Below the pieces are notes generated by a model that did no database searches, was not told where the DNA came from, and worked only from the letters and a program-made list of their open reading frames with translations. From contig NZ_KZ559466.1 in assembly GCF_002850745.1 (NCBI RefSeq), positions 618,825-682,824 of the forward strand: a stretch of 64,000 nt of DNA, written 5' to 3'. Position numbers and translations under genes: made by a program. This stretch comes from Nonomuraea indica. Lineage in GTDB: Bacteria > Actinomycetota > Actinomycetes > Streptosporangiales > Streptosporangiaceae. The stretch's first letter is position 1. Each line of letters begins with the position of its first letter. Positions 33,420 through 41,698 of the stretch are shown in pieces.

Positions 33420-35553
33420 CAGGCCGCGGAGAGCGGGGGTCTCCGCCAGGCTGCTGGATCCGCCATGCTGTGCGGCCGACGCGGGTCAGGCCGTCGAGGG
33501 AACGCCGACCGTGGTCCTGGTCGGCAACCCCAATGTGGGCAAGTCGACGCTCTTCAACGCGCTGACCGGAGCCCGGCAGACGGTCGGGAACTGGCCGGGC
33601 AAAACCGTGCATCTGGCGTACGGCCTGTGCCACGTGCGCGCGGCCATGCCGGTCACCGTGGTCGATCTGCCGGGCACCTACAGCCTCGACCCGCGATCTC
33701 CGGACGAGGAGCTCACCAGGGACCTGCTGTGCGGCCTCCAGCACCGCCCCGACCTGGTCGTCATGGTCATGGACGCCGCCAACCTGGCGCGCAACCTGTA
33801 CCTGCTCGCCCAGGTCCTGGAGGCCGGCCTGCCCGTGGTGATCGCGCTGACCATGGGGGATCTCGCCGTGGCACGCGGCCTGCGCGTCGATCCGGAGCGG
33901 CTGGCGGCCGAACTGGGGGTGCCGGTCGTGCCGGTGACCCCACGGCGGCGCACGGGGCTCGAAGACCTGGCGACCGCGGTCGCCTCCGCTCTGGAGAAGC
34001 CGGCCGTGCCCGCTCCTCCCCGCTTGGCGGCAGAGGTCGAGCAGGCGCTGGCGGCGCTGGCCCCGTTCTGCGCCGCGCTGCCGTACCCGGAGCGTCTGAC
34101 GTCCACCACGGTGCTCGGCGGAGGGCGGCTTCCCGACCTGCCGCAGCCACTGCTGGACGAGGCGGTACGGCAGGCGGCCGGGCTGCTGCGGTCCGGGGCC
34201 GCAGATGCCGAGTACGGCGGCGTGGCCGCCCTGCTGGCCGAGGGACGTTACGCCTGGGCCCACCGGGTGCTGGCAGCTGTGGCCGATCGCCGGCAGGCCG
34301 GGCCGTCCTGGAGCGACCGGATCGACCGGATCATGACCTCGCGCCTTCTCGGCGTGCCGGCGTTCCTGGCCATGATGTGGATCGTCTTCGCCGCCACCAC
34401 CTCGCTCGTCGCTCCCGTGCAGGACCTGCTGGGCGCCCTGTTCGACGGCCCCGTCTCCAGCGGTGCCCGCGGACTGCTGGACACGCTCGGCGCGCCCGCC
34501 TGGATGACCGGCCTGCTGGTCGACGGCCTGATCAGCGGGGTCGGCCAGCTGCTGACCTTCGTGCCGCTCATGGTCGTGATGTTCGTGCTGCTGACCCTGC
34601 TGGAGGACTCGGGGTACATGGCCAGGGCGGCGTTCGTCGCCGACCGGCTGATGCGGCTGCTCGGCCTGCCCGGGCGGGCGTTCCTGCCGATCATCGTGGG
34701 TTTCGGCTGCAACGTCCCGGCGCTGTCGGCCACCCGGATACTCGGCCAGCCAGGACAGCGCCTGCTGCTGGGGCTGCTCCTGCCGTACGTGAGCTGCACC
34801 GCCAGACTGACCGTCTACGTGCTGGTGGCCACGGTCTTCTTCGGCCGGGCGGGCGGCACCGTCGTCTTCGGCATGTACCTGCTGTCCATCACCCTGGTGG
34901 TGCTGGTCGGCCTGCTGCTGCGCCGTACGCTCTTCCGCGATCTGGCGGAGGAGTCGTTGCTGCTGGAGTTGCCGCCGTACCGGATGCCGTCCGCGCGCGT
35001 GGTGGCCAGGCACACCTGGCGCAAGCTGTCCGGCTTCCTGCGGACGGCGAGCACGGTCATCGTCGGGACGGTCACCGCGGTGTGGCTGCTGGCGGCGATC
35101 CCGGTCGGCGGGGCGGCCGGATTCGGCGAAGCCCCGATCGAGGACAGCGCCTTCGGCGTGGCCTCCGCCGCCGTGGCGCCTGTCTTCGCTCCGGCGGGGT
35201 TCGGGGACTGGCACGCGGTGGCGGCGCTGGCGACCGGATTCGTGGCCAAGGAGGCGGTCGTCTCCACGATGGCGCAGACCTACGGCGGCACCACGCCGGA
35301 GGACGTGACCAGGCCGGGCGCCCTCGGACCGGCGCTGCTGGAGACGTTCGAGCGTTCGTCCGGCGGCCACCCGGGCGCGGCCGCCCTGGCGTTCCTGGTG
35401 TTCCTGCTGGCCTACACCCCGTGCATGGCGACCCTGGCGACGCAGTGGCGGGAGATCGGCGGCCGGCTCACCCTGCTCGGCGTCGTCATGCAGCTCTCGG
35501 TGGCCTGGCTGCTGGCCCTGGCCGTCTTCCAGCTCGCCCGGATCGTCCTGTGA
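33412..35553 (+). CDS. feoB: Ferrous iron transporter B (FeoB)
   Basis: 713 residues. The N-terminal G domain has G1 GNPNVGKST at about residues 38-46 and G3 DLPGTYSLDPRSPDEE; the potassium-activated GTPase controls Fe(II) uptake. The membrane part begins near residue 320 and shows the duplicated Gate/Core layout of the family, including GFGCNVPAL and the later TPCMATLATQWREIG segment. A cysteine pair (PPCC) lies in the N-terminal extension. Slightly shorter than E. coli FeoB (773). It is flanked by coupled feoA and a feoC-like gene and driven by the iron-boxed promoter. Confidence 0.94.
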   Translation: MRNRPRRAGVSARLLDPPCCAADAGQAVEGTPTVVLVGNPNVGKSTLFNALTGARQTVGNWPGKTVHLAYGLCHVRAAMPVTVVDLPGTYSLDPRSPDEELTRDLLCGLQHRPDLVVMVMDAANLARNLYLLAQVLEAGLPVVIALTMGDLAVARGLRVDPERLAAELGVPVVPVTPRRRTGLEDLATAVASALEKPAVPAPPRLAAEVEQALAALAPFCAALPYPERLTSTTVLGGGRLPDLPQPLLDEAVRQAAGLLRSGAADAEYGGVAALLAEGRYAWAHRVLAAVADRRQAGPSWSDRIDRIMTSRLLGVPAFLAMMWIVFAATTSLVAPVQDLLGALFDGPVSSGARGLLDTLGAPAWMTGLLVDGLISGVGQLLTFVPLMVVMFVLLTLLEDSGYMARAAFVADRLMRLLGLPGRAFLPIIVGFGCNVPALSATRILGQPGQRLLLGLLLPYVSCTARLTVYVLVATVFFGRAGGTVVFGMYLLSITLVVLVGLLLRRTLFRDLAEESLLLELPPYRMPSARVVARHTWRKLSGFLRTASTVIVGTVTAVWLLAAIPVGGAAGFGEAPIEDSAFGVASAAVAPVFAPAGFGDWHAVAALATGFVAKEAVVSTMAQTYGGTTPEDVTRPGALGPALLETFERSSGGHPGAAALAFLVFLLAYTPCMATLATQWREIGGRLTLLGVVMQLSVAWLLALAVFQLARIVL

Positions 35554-35897
35554 CGCCGCCCGGCGCGCTCCGGCGGGTCCTGGCCGAGATCACCGCCGCG
35601 CGCGGCACCGCGCACCTGGGCGAGATCGCCCGGCGCGTCGGGGTCAGTCTCGAAGAGGCGCGGTCCATGGTGGACTACTGGGTCGGTCAGGGCCGGCTGT
35701 CCAGGGACGAGATCGGGGGCGGCTGCCCGCCGCAGGGGTGCGGCGGCTGCCCGGGTGCCGTCACCTGCACGATCCCCGGCGACGGCGACGGTCCTACGCT
35801 CCTGGCGATCACGGCAACGCCCCGGCCCGCCAGATCCACGGAAGGCTCAGGTTCAGCGCCGAGGCGAGCAGCACCCACGCGAGCATGGCTCGGATGA
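35550..35897 (+). CDS. feoC: FeoC-like winged-helix protein with cysteine cluster
   Basis: 115 residues. The first 55 form a winged-helix with TAARGTAHLGEIARRVGVSLEEARSMVDYWVGQGRL, as in FeoC. A cluster of four cysteines follows, CPPQGCGGCPGAVTC, which could bind an Fe-S centre or iron. The remaining tail is arginine- and proline-rich. FeoC proteins bind FeoB or act as small regulators. The GTG forms a GTGA overlap with the feoB stop, so the three feo genes are one operon. Confidence 0.78.
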   Translation: MTPPGALRRVLAEITAARGTAHLGEIARRVGVSLEEARSMVDYWVGQGRLSRDEIGGGCPPQGCGGCPGAVTCTIPGDGDGPTLLAITATPRPARSTEGSGSAPRRAAPTRAWLG

Positions 35898-36080
35898 GTC
35901 CTTCCGGCCGTGGAGGAGCTCGTCCTGGCCGGGACGGTCGAGGCTCCTCCTCACGATGGCCGCCTCAGCGACCGGTCAGGAGCTGGGGCCCGGCTTCTGC
36001 GCCTCCGATGCGGGCTCGAGGCGGGCGGTGAAGGCTGACGGCGGCGGAAGCGGTCACGACGGCGGCGAGGCCGACGACGA

Positions 36081-36125
36081 TCAGTGGGGAGGCGGTCGGT
36101 GGGGAGGCGGTCAGTGGGGGGCGGG
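36081..36125. repeat. 15-base tandem repeat at the GntR gene 3' end
   Basis: Three imperfect copies of TCAGTGGGGAGGCGG at 36081-36095, 36096-36110 and 36111-36125. The third contains the stop codon and last codons of the minus-strand GntR gene. Confidence 0.75.
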
Positions 36126-36830
36126 CTTTCTGCGGGTGCGGCGGTCGGGTACGGGGGCGCGACCGGCGGCGTGGTCGGCGAACGCGTCGGCGGCCTTGGC
36201 GCCGTCGCCGTCGCGCAGCAGCAGGACCAGGCGCCCGTGCTCGTCGGCCATCGCCCGCCAGTCGCCCTCGAAGAGGGGGTCGGCGATGGCGCGCAGCGCG
36301 CGCAGGTTCGGCTCCAGGACCTCCCACATGCGGGTCAGGAACGGGTTTCCGGCGATCTGGACGACCCGGGTGTGGAAGGCGATGTCGATGTCACGGAACC
36401 TGCCGACGTCGTTGACCTCCACCGCCTGACGCATCTGGGCGACGAGCGCCTCCAGTTCGGCGAGGTGTTCGTCGGTGACGCGCTCGGCGGCCATCGTGGC
36501 GGCCAGCCGTTCGAGCGGCTCGCGTACCTGGCGGGCGTGTTCGGCGTCCTCGGTGGAGATCTCGACGACGAAGTTGCCGCGCCGCGGGACATGCACGAGC
36601 AGGCCCTCCCGCGCGAGTTGCTTGACGGCTTCGCGAACCGGCGCTTGACTCACCCCGAGACGGCGTGCGATCTCCGACTCCACCACGCGGTCGTTCGGTG
36701 CGAGCTCGCCCTCGACGATGGCCTGGCGGAGGAGCTCGTACACCCGATCGGAGATCAGGGTGGGGCGAACCGAGTCCTTGCTCGTGGCCAGCCTGGAGGC
36801 GAAGTCACTCACTTGCCGTGTCGATGCCAT
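36111..36830 (-). CDS. GntR family regulator with FCD domain
   Basis: 239 residues. The N-terminal winged helix is YELLRQAIVEGELAPNDRVVESEIARRLGVSQAPVREAVKQLAREGLLVHVPRRGNFV. An FCD ligand domain follows, with metal-binding residues in FRDIDIAFHTRVVQIAGNPF and DEHGRLVLLLRDGD. FadR/UxuR-type members respond to acids or sugar acids, which fits the catabolic genes beside it. The ATG at 36830 has GGGGA before it. I propose it binds the TATCGAT-centred motif found in five promoters of this locus, including its own (36876). Confidence 0.9.
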   Translation of the reverse strand: MASTRQVSDFASRLATSKDSVRPTLISDRVYELLRQAIVEGELAPNDRVVESEIARRLGVSQAPVREAVKQLAREGLLVHVPRRGNFVVEISTEDAEHARQVREPLERLAATMAAERVTDEHLAELEALVAQMRQAVEVNDVGRFRDIDIAFHTRVVQIAGNPFLTRMWEVLEPNLRALRAIADPLFEGDWRAMADEHGRLVLLLRDGDGAKAADAFADHAAGRAPVPDRRTRRKPAPH

Positions 36831-36875
36831 GAATTCCCCATCGTGCGCCGTCGCGTCCCCCTGCTCATGATAATT

Positions 36876-36898
36876 GATCATCGCCTAGCAGGTATCGA
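36876..36898. promoter_or_regulatory. TATCGAT-type operator, copy 1 (GntR promoter, imperfect)
   Basis: GATCATCGCCTA is followed after AGCAGG by TATCGAT, upstream of the GntR gene and at the end of the esterase gene. It shares ATCATCGCCTA with the better copies. Inferred operator. Confidence 0.45.
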
Positions 36899-37882
36899 TT
36901 GTGACTCTTCCAGCCGTGCGGCCAGCCACGCCAGCTTGACCACCTCGTGGTCGGGTCCGCCGCCCTCGTGGTCGTTGAACGGGTAGACGCGGATCTGCTT
37001 GCCGGTCGCCGGCATCGCGCGGCGCGCTCCGTAATGGTTGAACGCCGCGTAGACGGTGGACGGCGGGCAGATGCGGTCCATCAGCCCGACGGAGAAGAGC
37101 GCCGGGGCCGTGGCCCGCCGGGCGAGGGTGGCGCCGTCGAAGTAGGACAGCGTGCGCATCACGGTGGCGGCGTGCTCGCGGTGCAGCTTCACGTACCTGG
37201 TGATCTCCGCGTAGGGCGGCTGGTCGGTGAACGTGGCGGCGCGCGGGAAGTGACAGAGGAACGGCACGTCGGGCAGGACGGCGAGCAGGTCGGGGACGAG
37301 ACCGGCCACGGCGAGGGCGATGCCGCCGCCCTGGCTGGTGCCGGTCACGGCGACTCTGGACGGGTCCACCGCCGGATGCGCGCGCACCGCCGCCACCGCG
37401 CGCACCGCGTCGGTGTACAGGCGGCGGTAGTAGTAGCGCTCAGGGTCGAGCACGCCGCGGGTGAGGAAACCGGGCGCCGCGACGTCGCCGGTCGCGGTGT
37501 CGGGGTCGGGGGTGTCACGCCCCTGGCCGCGGGAGTCCATGACGAAGTGCGCGTAGCCGGCGCACGCCCAGAGCCGTTTCTCGTGGGGCACGCCGCGCCC
37601 GCTGCCGTATCCGAGGTACTCCACGACGGCGGGGAGGGGGCCTGTCCTGGTGGCGGGCAGGTGCAGCCATCCTCGGACGGGGTGGCCGCCGAAGCCGGCG
37701 AAGGTGACGTCGAAGGTGTCGATCGTCGCCAGCCCGTTCGCCACCGGGTCGGCCTTCGTCCGCAGGTCGAAGCCGTCGTTGTCGGCGAGCGTCTTCGCCC
37801 AGAACGCGTCGAGATCGGGCGGCTCCGGCAGGACCGGCACGTACTGCTCGAGCTGCTCCTGGGGGAGGTCGAAATGGGCCAT
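36878..37882 (-). CDS. Acetyl xylan esterase-type deacetylase (AXE1/cephalosporin-C deacetylase family)
   Basis: 334 residues. The alpha/beta-hydrolase features are present: catalytic serine in TGTSQGGGIALA near residue 180, aspartate in VGLMDRICPPSTVYAAFN, and histidine in NDHEGGG. The N-terminal FDLPQEQLEQY and GYGSGRG match the AXE1 group (carbohydrate esterase family 7). It removes acetyl groups from sugars or oligosaccharides in the cytoplasm; no signal peptide. The ATG at 37882 follows the shared operator at 37891. It fits deacetylation of imported glycans before cleavage by the fucosidase. Confidence 0.9.
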   Translation of the reverse strand: MAHFDLPQEQLEQYVPVLPEPPDLDAFWAKTLADNDGFDLRTKADPVANGLATIDTFDVTFAGFGGHPVRGWLHLPATRTGPLPAVVEYLGYGSGRGVPHEKRLWACAGYAHFVMDSRGQGRDTPDPDTATGDVAAPGFLTRGVLDPERYYYRRLYTDAVRAVAAVRAHPAVDPSRVAVTGTSQGGGIALAVAGLVPDLLAVLPDVPFLCHFPRAATFTDQPPYAEITRYVKLHREHAATVMRTLSYFDGATLARRATAPALFSVGLMDRICPPSTVYAAFNHYGARRAMPATGKQIRVYPFNDHEGGGPDHEVVKLAWLAARLEESQSIPARR

Positions 37883-37890
37883 CGTCAACC

Positions 37891-37910
37891 AATCATCGTT
37901 TATCGATCGT
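37891..37910. promoter_or_regulatory. TATCGAT-type operator, copy 2 (esterase promoter)
   Basis: AATCATCGTTTATCGATCGT lies nine bases upstream of the esterase ATG and overlaps the end of the fuconolactonase-like gene. Inferred operator of the neighbouring GntR. Confidence 0.6.
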
Positions 37911-38766
37911 CAACCGTCGCATCGAAGCAGGGGCCCCGATCGTTGTCAACCCGGGCTGCCAGGCCGTAGACGCGTTCGGCGGTGGTGCGCAGCACCCGCA
38001 GGAGTTCGCCGTCATCCACCCCGCGGAGACCTCGCCGCGCCAGCCGCAGCGACGCGGCCCGCGATCCCCGGCTCAGGCAGATCGGCCAGTCGGAGCCGAC
38101 CATGCACCGGTCGGGGCCGAACGCGTCCACCACGTGGGCGACCAGGTCCGCCACCTGCTCCCCGGGCACGCCGTGCTGCTGAGTGAGCAGACCGGAGATC
38201 TTCATGATCACGTTGGGCACGCGGGCCGCCCGGCGCACCTGCTCACGCCACTCGCCCGGGCCGGCGGTCCGCAGGCTGGGAGGGTTGCCGAGGTGGTCAA
38301 CGACCACGGTCAGTCCGGGATGCCGGGCCGCGACCCCGGCCGCCACCGGGACGGCGGCGTGGTGCAGGTTGAGTTCGAGAGCGACACCGCGTGCGGCCAT
38401 GGCGGGAACGAGTGCCCGCGCGGAGGCCGGTGTGGCGTCCCAGGACGCGCCGCCGAGCCGCATCCCGTTCGGGCGCGTCTCCGCCAGGAGCTCGGTGAAG
38501 CGTGACGGGCCGAGGTCCGCGCAGGAGTTCAGGTTGCCCACGTGACCGAGAAGCAGATCCGGGTGACGCAGGCGCAGGTCGTGCAGGAGGACGTTCTCGC
38601 CGTGGTCGCCGCGGGAGGCCTCGACCAGGATCGCGCCGGTCAGCTCCAGGCCCGCGCCCGACTCGGCCAGGTCGGCGGCGGTGAACGTCCGGTGGTGCAG
38701 CGAACCCGGCTGGATCCATGGATATCCGCCATCCACATCCCATAGGTGGACATGACAGTCGATCAC
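37900..38766 (-). CDS. Amidohydrolase family 2 protein, L-fuconolactonase-like
   Basis: 288 residues. A TIM-barrel metal-dependent lactonase pattern: DCHVHLWDVDGGYPWI at the N-terminus, LNLHHAAVP and VVVDHLGNP in the middle, and MVGSDWPICL near the end. These match fuconolactonase/rhamnonolactonase-type members that open sugar 1,5-lactones. It would hydrolyse the lactone made by the aldo/keto reductase. The GTG at 38766 has GGAGACGAT; an ATG at 38814 is possible. Its promoter contains operator copy 3. Confidence 0.8.
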   Translation of the reverse strand: MIDCHVHLWDVDGGYPWIQPGSLHHRTFTAADLAESGAGLELTGAILVEASRGDHGENVLLHDLRLRHPDLLLGHVGNLNSCADLGPSRFTELLAETRPNGMRLGGASWDATPASARALVPAMAARGVALELNLHHAAVPVAAGVAARHPGLTVVVDHLGNPPSLRTAGPGEWREQVRRAARVPNVIMKISGLLTQQHGVPGEQVADLVAHVVDAFGPDRCMVGSDWPICLSRGSRAASLRLARRGLRGVDDGELLRVLRTTAERVYGLAARVDNDRGPCFDATVDDR

Positions 38767-38822
38767 ATCGTCTCCAGGCGTTTGTCCAGTATTGACACAC
38801 CGATTCGGGCTCATGAAGATTC

Positions 38823-38842
38823 TAATCATCGGCTATCGATGA
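38823..38842. promoter_or_regulatory. TATCGAT-type operator, copy 3 (divergent fuconolactonase-like / 630-residue gene)
   Basis: TAATCATCGGCTATCGATGA lies between divergent catabolic genes, 16 bases before the plus-strand ATG. Best preserved copy with copy 4. Inferred operator. Confidence 0.65.
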
Positions 38843-38858
38843 ACGATTGGTGTTCGCC

Positions 38859-40751
38859 ATGCACATCTCACACCCGCCGGCGCTGCGGGCGAGCCGCTCC
38901 CTCACCACCCCGCCCCGGTGGGCCGAACTGCAACGGGAGCTGTTCGCCGTCCAGGACAAGGCGTGGCGGATCTTCGCCGACCGCTACACCGAAGGCGACG
39001 GGCGGCTGGTGTTCCGCGACACGCTGGGGCAGGGCCTCGACGGCCGCGACGGCGTGGACGACTTCTACGAGGCGTTCTTCAACTGGCCGACCCTCTACCT
39101 GCTCGGCGGCAGCGCGGACGTGCTCGCCGCGGCGCGCCGGCACTGGCGTGGAGTCACCGGCCAGCTGACCGAGATGGGCATGCTGGTGGACGGCTTCGAG
39201 CGTGGCTACGACTGGTTCCACCAGGGCGAGGGGCTGCTGCTGTTCTACGGGCTCTGCCTCGCCACCCCGGACGACGGTGAGCTCGGGGAGCTCGCCGCCC
39301 GCTTCGCCGATCTCTACCTGCCCGGAGGGCCCAACTACGATCCCGAACACCGGATCATCCGCGCACCGCACAACGGCGCCGCGGGGCCGCGCTGGGGCTT
39401 CAGCGACGGCGACGTCTACTTCCCGTGGAGCCTGGCGCTGCGCCCCTACGGCCTGCCGCTCGACTGGATCGACGAGGCCGCGCCGTTCGACGACCTGGCC
39501 GCCGATCCGGAGCGGGCACGGGCCTACGGCAGGGTCATGTGGGACCGCATGGGACGCGGCGACACGATCGTCAACCTGGCCGCGACCAGCCTCGTCACCA
39601 ACGCCCACCTCCTCGGCGGCGCACCTCGCCACGCCGCGTGGGTGGTCGAGTACGTGGACGCCTGGCGCGACCGCATGGCCGGCCGCGACGTCGTGCCCGA
39701 CAACGCCGGGACGCACGGGATCGTCGGCGAGCACCTGGACGGCCGCTGGTACGGCGGGCACTACGGCTGGTCGTGGCCGCACGGCCTGCCGCCGGTGGGC
39801 ACCGCCGCGATCGTCGGCGCCACCAACGCGATGTTGCTGACCGGCGACCGCTCCTACCTGGAACTGGCGCGCAACCCGCTGGACGTGGTGCTCCGCCACG
39901 CGGCGCCCATGCGGCCGCGCGAGGTGTCCACGATCACCAAACGCTGGCGGCCCCACCTGCGTGGGCTGGAGGGCGAGCCGACGCTCCTGGCCCCGATGCG
40001 CCGCGACGACTCCGGCTGGTTCGACCACAACGTGATGCCGACCCAGCTGCCCGTGGCCCTGTGGCAGTTCAGCCGGGACGCCGCCGACCGGGAGCGCGTC
40101 GACCGGCTGCGCGAGGGGGCGAGCTGGGACTGGACGGCGGTGCACACCCAGCGCACCAAGGAGGAGTCGGGCCACGAGGAGCCCTGGTACGAGTACCTCT
40201 CCGGCCGCAACCCCGGCTTCCCCGAGCGCATGCTGAGCAGCGCCATCGACTCGTGCGCCGAGCGGGTCGAGTCGATCGTCAACGACCCGGTGGATCCGGC
40301 CGTCGGCCCGGACGCGTTCGGCATCCACGACTGGCAGGACCGCAACCCGGTCGTCACGGAGGCGCTGCTGCAGCTGACCACCGGCTCCCCGCAGGTGCTC
40401 TACAACGGCGGCCTGGCCCAGATGCACGTGCGCTACTTCGACGCCGACCGCCGCCGGCCCGGGCTGCCCCCGGACGTGGCCGCGCTCGTCTCCAGCATCG
40501 ATCCCGCCGGCACCGTGGTCGAACTGGTCAACCTCGGCGCCGCGCCGTGCTCGCTCGTGGTGCAGGCGGGCGCGTTCGCCGAGCACCGCCTTCACACGGT
40601 ACGCGCCGACGACGAGGCGCCCCGGCCGGTCGAGGGACCGTACGTCGGCGTGCGGCTGCCGGGGGCGACGCAGGTGCGGCTGACGCTGACCATGACACTG
40701 CGCGCCGGGACGCCCACCTACGCGGCCCCGCCGTGGGAGGTCGCGCGATGA
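38859..40751 (+). CDS. Unrecognised 630-residue carbohydrate-locus protein
   Basis: I do not recognise the family. The first 400 residues are rich in tryptophan, tyrosine and glycine-aromatic motifs (YDWFHQGEGLLLFYG, RWGFSDGDVYFPWS, GGHYGWSWPHGLPPVGTAA), like (alpha/alpha) toroid enzymes acting on sugars. Acidic residues in GFSDGDVYF and DNAGTHGIVGEHLDG might be catalytic. The last 130 residues look like a beta domain (VVELVNLGAAPCSLVVQAG). There is no signal peptide, so it works in the cytoplasm. It is coupled to the aldo/keto reductase by ATGA and lies under operator copy 3, so it probably acts on the same pathway, perhaps as a hydrolase or epimerase. Confidence 0.75.
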   Translation: MHISHPPALRASRSLTTPPRWAELQRELFAVQDKAWRIFADRYTEGDGRLVFRDTLGQGLDGRDGVDDFYEAFFNWPTLYLLGGSADVLAAARRHWRGVTGQLTEMGMLVDGFERGYDWFHQGEGLLLFYGLCLATPDDGELGELAARFADLYLPGGPNYDPEHRIIRAPHNGAAGPRWGFSDGDVYFPWSLALRPYGLPLDWIDEAAPFDDLAADPERARAYGRVMWDRMGRGDTIVNLAATSLVTNAHLLGGAPRHAAWVVEYVDAWRDRMAGRDVVPDNAGTHGIVGEHLDGRWYGGHYGWSWPHGLPPVGTAAIVGATNAMLLTGDRSYLELARNPLDVVLRHAAPMRPREVSTITKRWRPHLRGLEGEPTLLAPMRRDDSGWFDHNVMPTQLPVALWQFSRDAADRERVDRLREGASWDWTAVHTQRTKEESGHEEPWYEYLSGRNPGFPERMLSSAIDSCAERVESIVNDPVDPAVGPDAFGIHDWQDRNPVVTEALLQLTTGSPQVLYNGGLAQMHVRYFDADRRRPGLPPDVAALVSSIDPAGTVVELVNLGAAPCSLVVQAGAFAEHRLHTVRADDEAPRPVEGPYVGVRLPGATQVRLTLTMTLRAGTPTYAAPPWEVAR

Positions 40752-41653
40752 CGATCGCCCTGCCCAGGCTGGGCCTCGGCACCGCCCCCATCGGCAACCT
40801 CTTCCGCGAGGTGAGCGAGCGGGACGCGGCCGCCACCGTGGCCGCCGCCGCCCGCGAGGGCCTGACGTACTTCGACACCGCCCCCCGCTACGGCCACGGC
40901 CTGGCCGAGGACCGGCTGGGCCGGGCCATCGAGGCCGAGGGCGTCACCGCGCCGGTGATCTCGACCAAGGCCGGCTGGCTGCTGAGGCCCGGGGAGCGGG
41001 TCGTGACCGACTGGACCGAGCGCGGCCTGCGCGAGTCGCTGGAGTCGAGCCTGCGACGGCTGCGCCGCCCGGCGGTCGACATCCTGTACCTGCACGACCC
41101 GGACGACTTCCCGGACGAGGTCCGCCGGACCGGCTATCCGGCGGCGCGCCGGATCCGTGAGGAAGGTCTGGCGGGGGCCGTCGGCTTCGGCATGAACCAC
41201 TGCGAGCCGCTGGCGGCGTACGTGGCGGAGTTCGACGTGGACGTGGTCCTCGTTGCCGGGCGGTTCTCGCTGCTCGACCACGAGGCGCTGGCGACGCTGC
41301 TGCCGCTGTGCCTGAGCACCGGCACCACGGTGGTGGTGGGCGGCGTGTTCAACACCGGGCTGCTGGCCGACCCGCAGCCGGGCGCCATGTTCCACTATCG
41401 CCGGGCGCCCGCGGACGTGCTCGCGCGTGCGCAGCGGTGCCGTGCGGTCTGCGCCGAGTTCGGGGTCCCGCTCGCCGCGGCGGCGCTCCAGTTCCCCTAC
41501 CTGCATCCGGCCGTGGGCTCCGTCGTGGTGGGGTGCCGGTCGGCCGACGAGGTGAGCCGGAACGCCGAGGCCGCGCGGACGGAGATCCCGCCGGAACTGT
41601 GGCACCGCCTCGCCGAGGAGGGCTTCGTCCCGCCGGAACTGCTGGAGACGTGA
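40748..41653 (+). CDS. Aldo/keto reductase, probable sugar (L-fucose) dehydrogenase
   Basis: 301 residues. The AKR tetrad is visible: D and Y in YFDTAPRYGHGLAEDRLG, K in ISTKAGW, H in LYLHDPDD. The spacing and the GLAE segment match the D-threo-aldose/L-fucose dehydrogenase branch, which oxidises the sugar to its 1,5-lactone with NAD(P). That product would be the substrate of the fuconolactonase-like protein encoded at 37900. It overlaps the preceding gene by four bases; a strong bidirectional hairpin follows. Confidence 0.85.
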   Translation: MTIALPRLGLGTAPIGNLFREVSERDAAATVAAAAREGLTYFDTAPRYGHGLAEDRLGRAIEAEGVTAPVISTKAGWLLRPGERVVTDWTERGLRESLESSLRRLRRPAVDILYLHDPDDFPDEVRRTGYPAARRIREEGLAGAVGFGMNHCEPLAAYVAEFDVDVVLVAGRFSLLDHEALATLLPLCLSTGTTVVVGGVFNTGLLADPQPGAMFHYRRAPADVLARAQRCRAVCAEFGVPLAAAALQFPYLHPAVGSVVVGCRSADEVSRNAEAARTEIPPELWHRLAEEGFVPPELLET

Positions 41654-41660
41654 CCTGGCC

Positions 41661-41691
41661 GGGAGACCCGCCGGTCCCCGGCGGGTCTCCC
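41661..41691. terminator. Bidirectional hairpin terminator
   Basis: A 13-base perfect stem GGGAGACCCGCCG/CGGCGGGTCTCCC around GTCCC lies between the convergent aldo/keto reductase and RraA-like genes, with GGCC flanks that lengthen the stem. Confidence 0.85.
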
Positions 41692-41698
41692 GGGCCGG

